DNA of 64,000 nt from Maribacter zhoushanensis (GTDB lineage: Bacteria; Bacteroidota; Bacteroidia; Flavobacteriales; Flavobacteriaceae): NCBI RefSeq assembly GCF_029350975.1, contig NZ_JARKMR010000001.1, forward strand, positions 372,001 through 436,000, read 5' to 3'. The notes under the pieces were generated by a model that had not been told where the DNA came from, searched no databases, and saw nothing but the letters and a program-made list of their open reading frames with translations. A program made the position numbers and the translations under genes. Shown one piece after another: positions 61,121-64,000 of the stretch. How positions within the stretch are numbered: the first letter of the stretch is position 1; the number at the start of each line of letters is the position of its first letter.

Positions 61121-64000
61121 TTAAAATGTTAAACTAAAGCCTGTGTTAATAATGGACTGTTGTGGATAGAACTGTCCGTCATTACTAGTCGATTCAGGAT
61201 CATATATATCTTGAGCCGCCCATGTAGCCAAGTTTAGACCACTCATATATACTTTAAATTTAGATAAGCCAAATTGCTCAATCATTTCTGAAGGGAAGTT
61301 ATATGCCAATTGAACATTTTTAAGCCTTAGGTAATCTTTGCTAAAAAGATTGTAAGTATTGTTTCCATAATCACCACCAGTATAATAGGTGTCTCCACGA
61401 CTTGCAAGTCTTGGGTGAACGCTACTTGGGTTATCTGGACTCCATCTATTATCGTAACTGTATTTTAAGAAGTTACCAATATCCCCAGATTCTGTCTGTA
61501 TAAATAGTTTAGCACCAGTTGCACCTTGTAGTAATACAGAAAGATCAAAGTTTTTGTAAGATGCATTGAAAATGACACCAAAGTTAAAATTAGGATTGAT
61601 ACTATTTTTTAATCTTACTTGGTCCAAATCATTAATGATGCCATCACCATTGATATCTTTGAATTTCATATCACCAGGTTCTAAAGTTGGCTTTACTGCA
61701 CTATAATCTAAAGGATTAGAGTCTATGGCAGCTTGGTCAATAAAAACTCCGTCAGACTCATAAACTAAATATGATCCAATTGGTTTCCCTTCTTGTAATT
61801 GGTAGTCTGGAGCTCCCGGAATTTCATCTAAAAATTCTACGCTGTTTTGTGCATAACCACCGTTTACACCAACATCCCATTTAAAGCCGTCAACATTACC
61901 GCCAAAATAGTTTAGTGCAAATTCAAACCCTTCATTATTTACCTTACCGGCATTTACAGGAGGTAATAGTGTAGAAATACCTGATGAGCCTGGTGTTGAA
62001 CCTGTTTTTTGTATAAGAATTTGATCACGTTTGTTCAAGAAGTATTCTAAAGTAAAACTTAGTTTACCATCAAGCACAATACCATCTAAACCAATGTTAT
62101 AGTTCTTAGCACGTTCCCAAGTAAAACTAGGGTTAGCCAATAGGTTTTCGAATAAAGTAGTCTGTACTTGACCGTTTATAGGATATTGACCAAATTCATA
62201 AATTGATTGGTATGCATACTCTTGTAATTCATCATCAGTAATTTCACCATCACCATTGGTGTCAAAAGAAACTTGGTCATTACCCATTTCACCATAAGAA
62301 CCTCTAAGCTTTAAATAGCTTATAGAATCAACATTGAACCAATCTTCATTATTAATGTTCCAACCTAGTAATAAACCAGGGAAGAATCCGAAACGATCGT
62401 TACCTGGGAAAATATAAGAACCGTCATACCTCCAGATAAACTCAGCTAAATATTTCTCTTTGTAGTTATATTGAGCACGGCCATAATAACCTAAACGTGT
62501 TCTATTGTAGCCATAACCATCGGTTTCTTGCGCTATCTCACCACCAACACCTAGTTGATCAACTGCTGTAGACAGATAGTTTCTTCTAAAGGCAGAGAAA
62601 AATTCTCCTTGAAAATTTTCACGTGTTACACCTGCCAATAAGTTTATAGTATGATCATCACCAATTGTCTTGTCATAGCTCAATAAACCGGTAAGGTTGG
62701 TATTGATTACGTTGTTAGATGATTGTAATAACCTGGCATCCGTAAAGTTTGAACGAATAGAACCACTTAATTCTGGTACACCTGTAGCTATATAGTTAGC
62801 ACGGTCAAGCGAATAAAGTGTCCAAGGTGTTTGCCATAGTTTTCTACGTAATTGGCTTTGGTCTACACCGGCTAATAAGGTCATTTTTAAACCTTCTACC
62901 CAAGGGTTTGTAATGTCTACAGACCCTGTAAATTGTAAGTAGTCTGTTGGTTGTTTGTCATAACCTGTTGCATTGGTGGTAACAACCACAGGCTGTTGAC
63001 CGTTTTCAATATCAGGACCTGGTAAACCGTTAGGCCATATCGCAGGTTCGTTAGGTCTACCTCTCATTAACATTCTAAAAATAGCACCTGCACCTTCAGT
63101 AGGGAAAGTTCTATCTTCTTTTCTGTATCCCATGCTTAGCTTAGTAGACAGATAATCGTTAATTCTAGCATCGGTATTGATTCTGAAATTATACTGTTGG
63201 TACCTGTTAGCTGAATTTTTGTAAATAGCACCTTGATCTGCGTAACCAATAGATGCATAATATTTTAAATCTTCACTACCGCCACTAATGGATAGATTGT
63301 GTCTTTGTTGTTCTGCCCAATCTTGAAAAGTTGCATCGAACCAATCTGTGTTAGGATATAACCATGGATCTGCATTAGTTCTATGGTTGTTGATGGTCTC
63401 TGGGCTAAATGCAGCATTTACCGTTTCTGCAGGGCTACTGCCAGGAATTGTATAACTACCTGATGTCTGAAAAGCTGTATTTGCAGCTCCCCATTGAGCA
63501 GATGGTATATTACTATTGTAAATAGCTAATTCGTTCATTATTGTTTGGTATTCTACAGCACTAGCCATTTCTGGTGTTCTTGTAGGTCTCGTAATACCAA
63601 AATCTGCCTTATAATTTATTTGCATTTTACCGGCCTTACCACTTTTTGTAGTAACGATAATTGCACCGTTTGCAGCTCTAGCTCCATAAATTGCTGCAGA
63701 GGCATCTTTTAGTACAGAGATATTGGCGATATCATCTGCATTAATACGACCTATACCACCATCTCTATCTGGTATACCGTCAATAACAATCAAAGGTTGA
63801 TTGTTACCCAAAGTGTTTGTACCACGTATACTGATATTGGATTCGTCATTACCCGGTTCACCACTGGTCTGTACAATTACAACCCCAGGTAGTCTACCAG
63901 CAAGGGAGTTAGATACACTGATAGCAGGTGAACTCTCAAGCACAGGACCTTGTACTGCGGTAACCGCACCGGTTACGGTTGCTTTTTTCTGAGTTCCGTA
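61121..64000 (-). CDS. SusC/RagA-type TonB-dependent receptor, 5' end cut by window edge
   Basis: Outer-membrane TonB-dependent transporter. 959 codons are visible and the frame is open to the right edge, so the N-terminus (signal peptide, CarboxypepD_reg domain and TonB box) lies outside. The first visible residues, YGTQKKATVTGAV, are the typical SusC linker before the plug. The plug follows (NSLAGRLPGVVIVQTSGEPG, SIRGTNTLGNNQPLIVIDG, VLKDASAAIYGARAANGAII). About 750 residues of beta-barrel end in the terminal F-S-L-T-F. A GTG at 63943 is an internal codon, not a start. It is the first visible gene of the operon with susD, FG-GAP, haloperoxidase and CRTAC1-like genes. Confidence 0.95.
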   Translation of the reverse strand, partial: YGTQKKATVTGAVTAVQGPVLESSPAISVSNSLAGRLPGVVIVQTSGEPGNDESNISIRGTNTLGNNQPLIVIDGIPDRDGGIGRINADDIANISVLKDASAAIYGARAANGAIIVTTKSGKAGKMQINYKADFGITRPTRTPEMASAVEYQTIMNELAIYNSNIPSAQWGAANTAFQTSGSYTIPGSSPAETVNAAFSPETINNHRTNADPWLYPNTDWFDATFQDWAEQQRHNLSISGGSEDLKYYASIGYADQGAIYKNSANRYQQYNFRINTDARINDYLSTKLSMGYRKEDRTFPTEGAGAIFRMLMRGRPNEPAIWPNGLPGPDIENGQQPVVVTTNATGYDKQPTDYLQFTGSVDITNPWVEGLKMTLLAGVDQSQLRRKLWQTPWTLYSLDRANYIATGVPELSGSIRSNFTDARLLQSSNNVINTNLTGLLSYDKTIGDDHTINLLAGVTRENFQGEFFSAFRRNYLSTAVDQLGVGGEIAQETDGYGYNRTRLGYYGRAQYNYKEKYLAEFIWRYDGSYIFPGNDRFGFFPGLLLGWNINNEDWFNVDSISYLKLRGSYGEMGNDQVSFDTNGDGEITDDELQEYAYQSIYEFGQYPINGQVQTTLFENLLANPSFTWERAKNYNIGLDGIVLDGKLSFTLEYFLNKRDQILIQKTGSTPGSSGISTLLPPVNAGKVNNEGFEFALNYFGGNVDGFKWDVGVNGGYAQNSVEFLDEIPGAPDYQLQEGKPIGSYLVYESDGVFIDQAAIDSNPLDYSAVKPTLEPGDMKFKDINGDGIINDLDQVRLKNSINPNFNFGVIFNASYKNFDLSVLLQGATGAKLFIQTESGDIGNFLKYSYDNRWSPDNPSSVHPRLASRGDTYYTGGDYGNNTYNLFSKDYLRLKNVQLAYNFPSEMIEQFGLSKFKVYMSGLNLATWAAQDIYDPESTSNDGQFYPQQSIINTGFSLTF

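Noticed and set aside
63941..63943. GTG at 63943 as start of the TonB receptor
   Set aside because: The frame upstream encodes the conserved SusC linker YGTQKKATVTGAV to the window edge, so this is an internal codon.
1..64000. CRISPR array, prophage, transposon or tRNA genes
   Set aside because: No spaced direct repeats, integrase, transposase or cloverleaf sequence was found; gaps are mostly under 300 bases.

Overview
The window comes from a low-GC member of the phylum Bacteroidota, most likely a marine Flavobacteriaceae in the Maribacter/Zobellia/Arenibacter neighbourhood. This is inferred from the SusC/SusD pair, many lipoproteins, near-absence of Shine-Dalgarno sites, A-rich leaders and promoters of the TAnnTTTG type. 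No species can be fixed from sequence alone. No rRNA, tRNA, IS element, integrase or CRISPR array was seen.

Layout. 1-16.9 kb is mostly housekeeping: an NtrY-like kinase cut by the left edge, enoyl-CoA hydratase, a SplB-like radical SAM protein, a hyaluronan-synthase-like glycosyltransferase, an HD hydrolase with a PlsC acyltransferase, bacilliredoxin, a TerB/DnaJ protein, HupE/UreJ, dCMP deaminase, a CtpA protease, MarC, a DUF3109 protein, and a TPR-LytS/LytTR two-component pair. 16.9-18.8 kb is gene-poor. It holds several very small membrane peptides, a strong terminator and a possible structured RNA.

18.8-30.1 kb is the first highlight: two divergent modules of GMC flavoprotein dehydrogenases, a Tat-signal gluconate-dehydrogenase-subunit-3-like protein, three TIM-barrel (AP_endonuc_2) proteins, a Gfo/Idh/MocA dehydrogenase and two DUF1080 (3-keto-disaccharide hydrolase family) lipoproteins. 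Together these fit a periplasmic route that oxidises glycosides at C3, cleaves the keto-glycoside and reduces the keto sugar, instead of classical glycoside hydrolysis.

30.2-45.8 kb returns to core genes: yicC-gmk-nadD, a PiT phosphate transporter with a PhoU-like tail, dgt, dxs, tadA, a cold-shock protein, a ClC protein and aspS. The phosphate transporter and the neighbouring small CarboxypepD_reg-like gene share an almost identical tandem 7-bp repeat that looks like a Pho box. 45.9-52.5 kb is a tetR-tolC-adaptor-RND efflux operon with a palindrome over the tetR promoter.

52.8-64 kb is the second highlight: susC (cut by the right edge)-susD-FG-GAP/UnbV lipoprotein-vanadium haloperoxidase lipoprotein-second FG-GAP/UnbV protein, all on the minus strand. 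This is an outer-membrane uptake pair linked to a halogen-oxidising enzyme and two surface-type propeller proteins, with no glycoside hydrolase, so its substrate is unknown.
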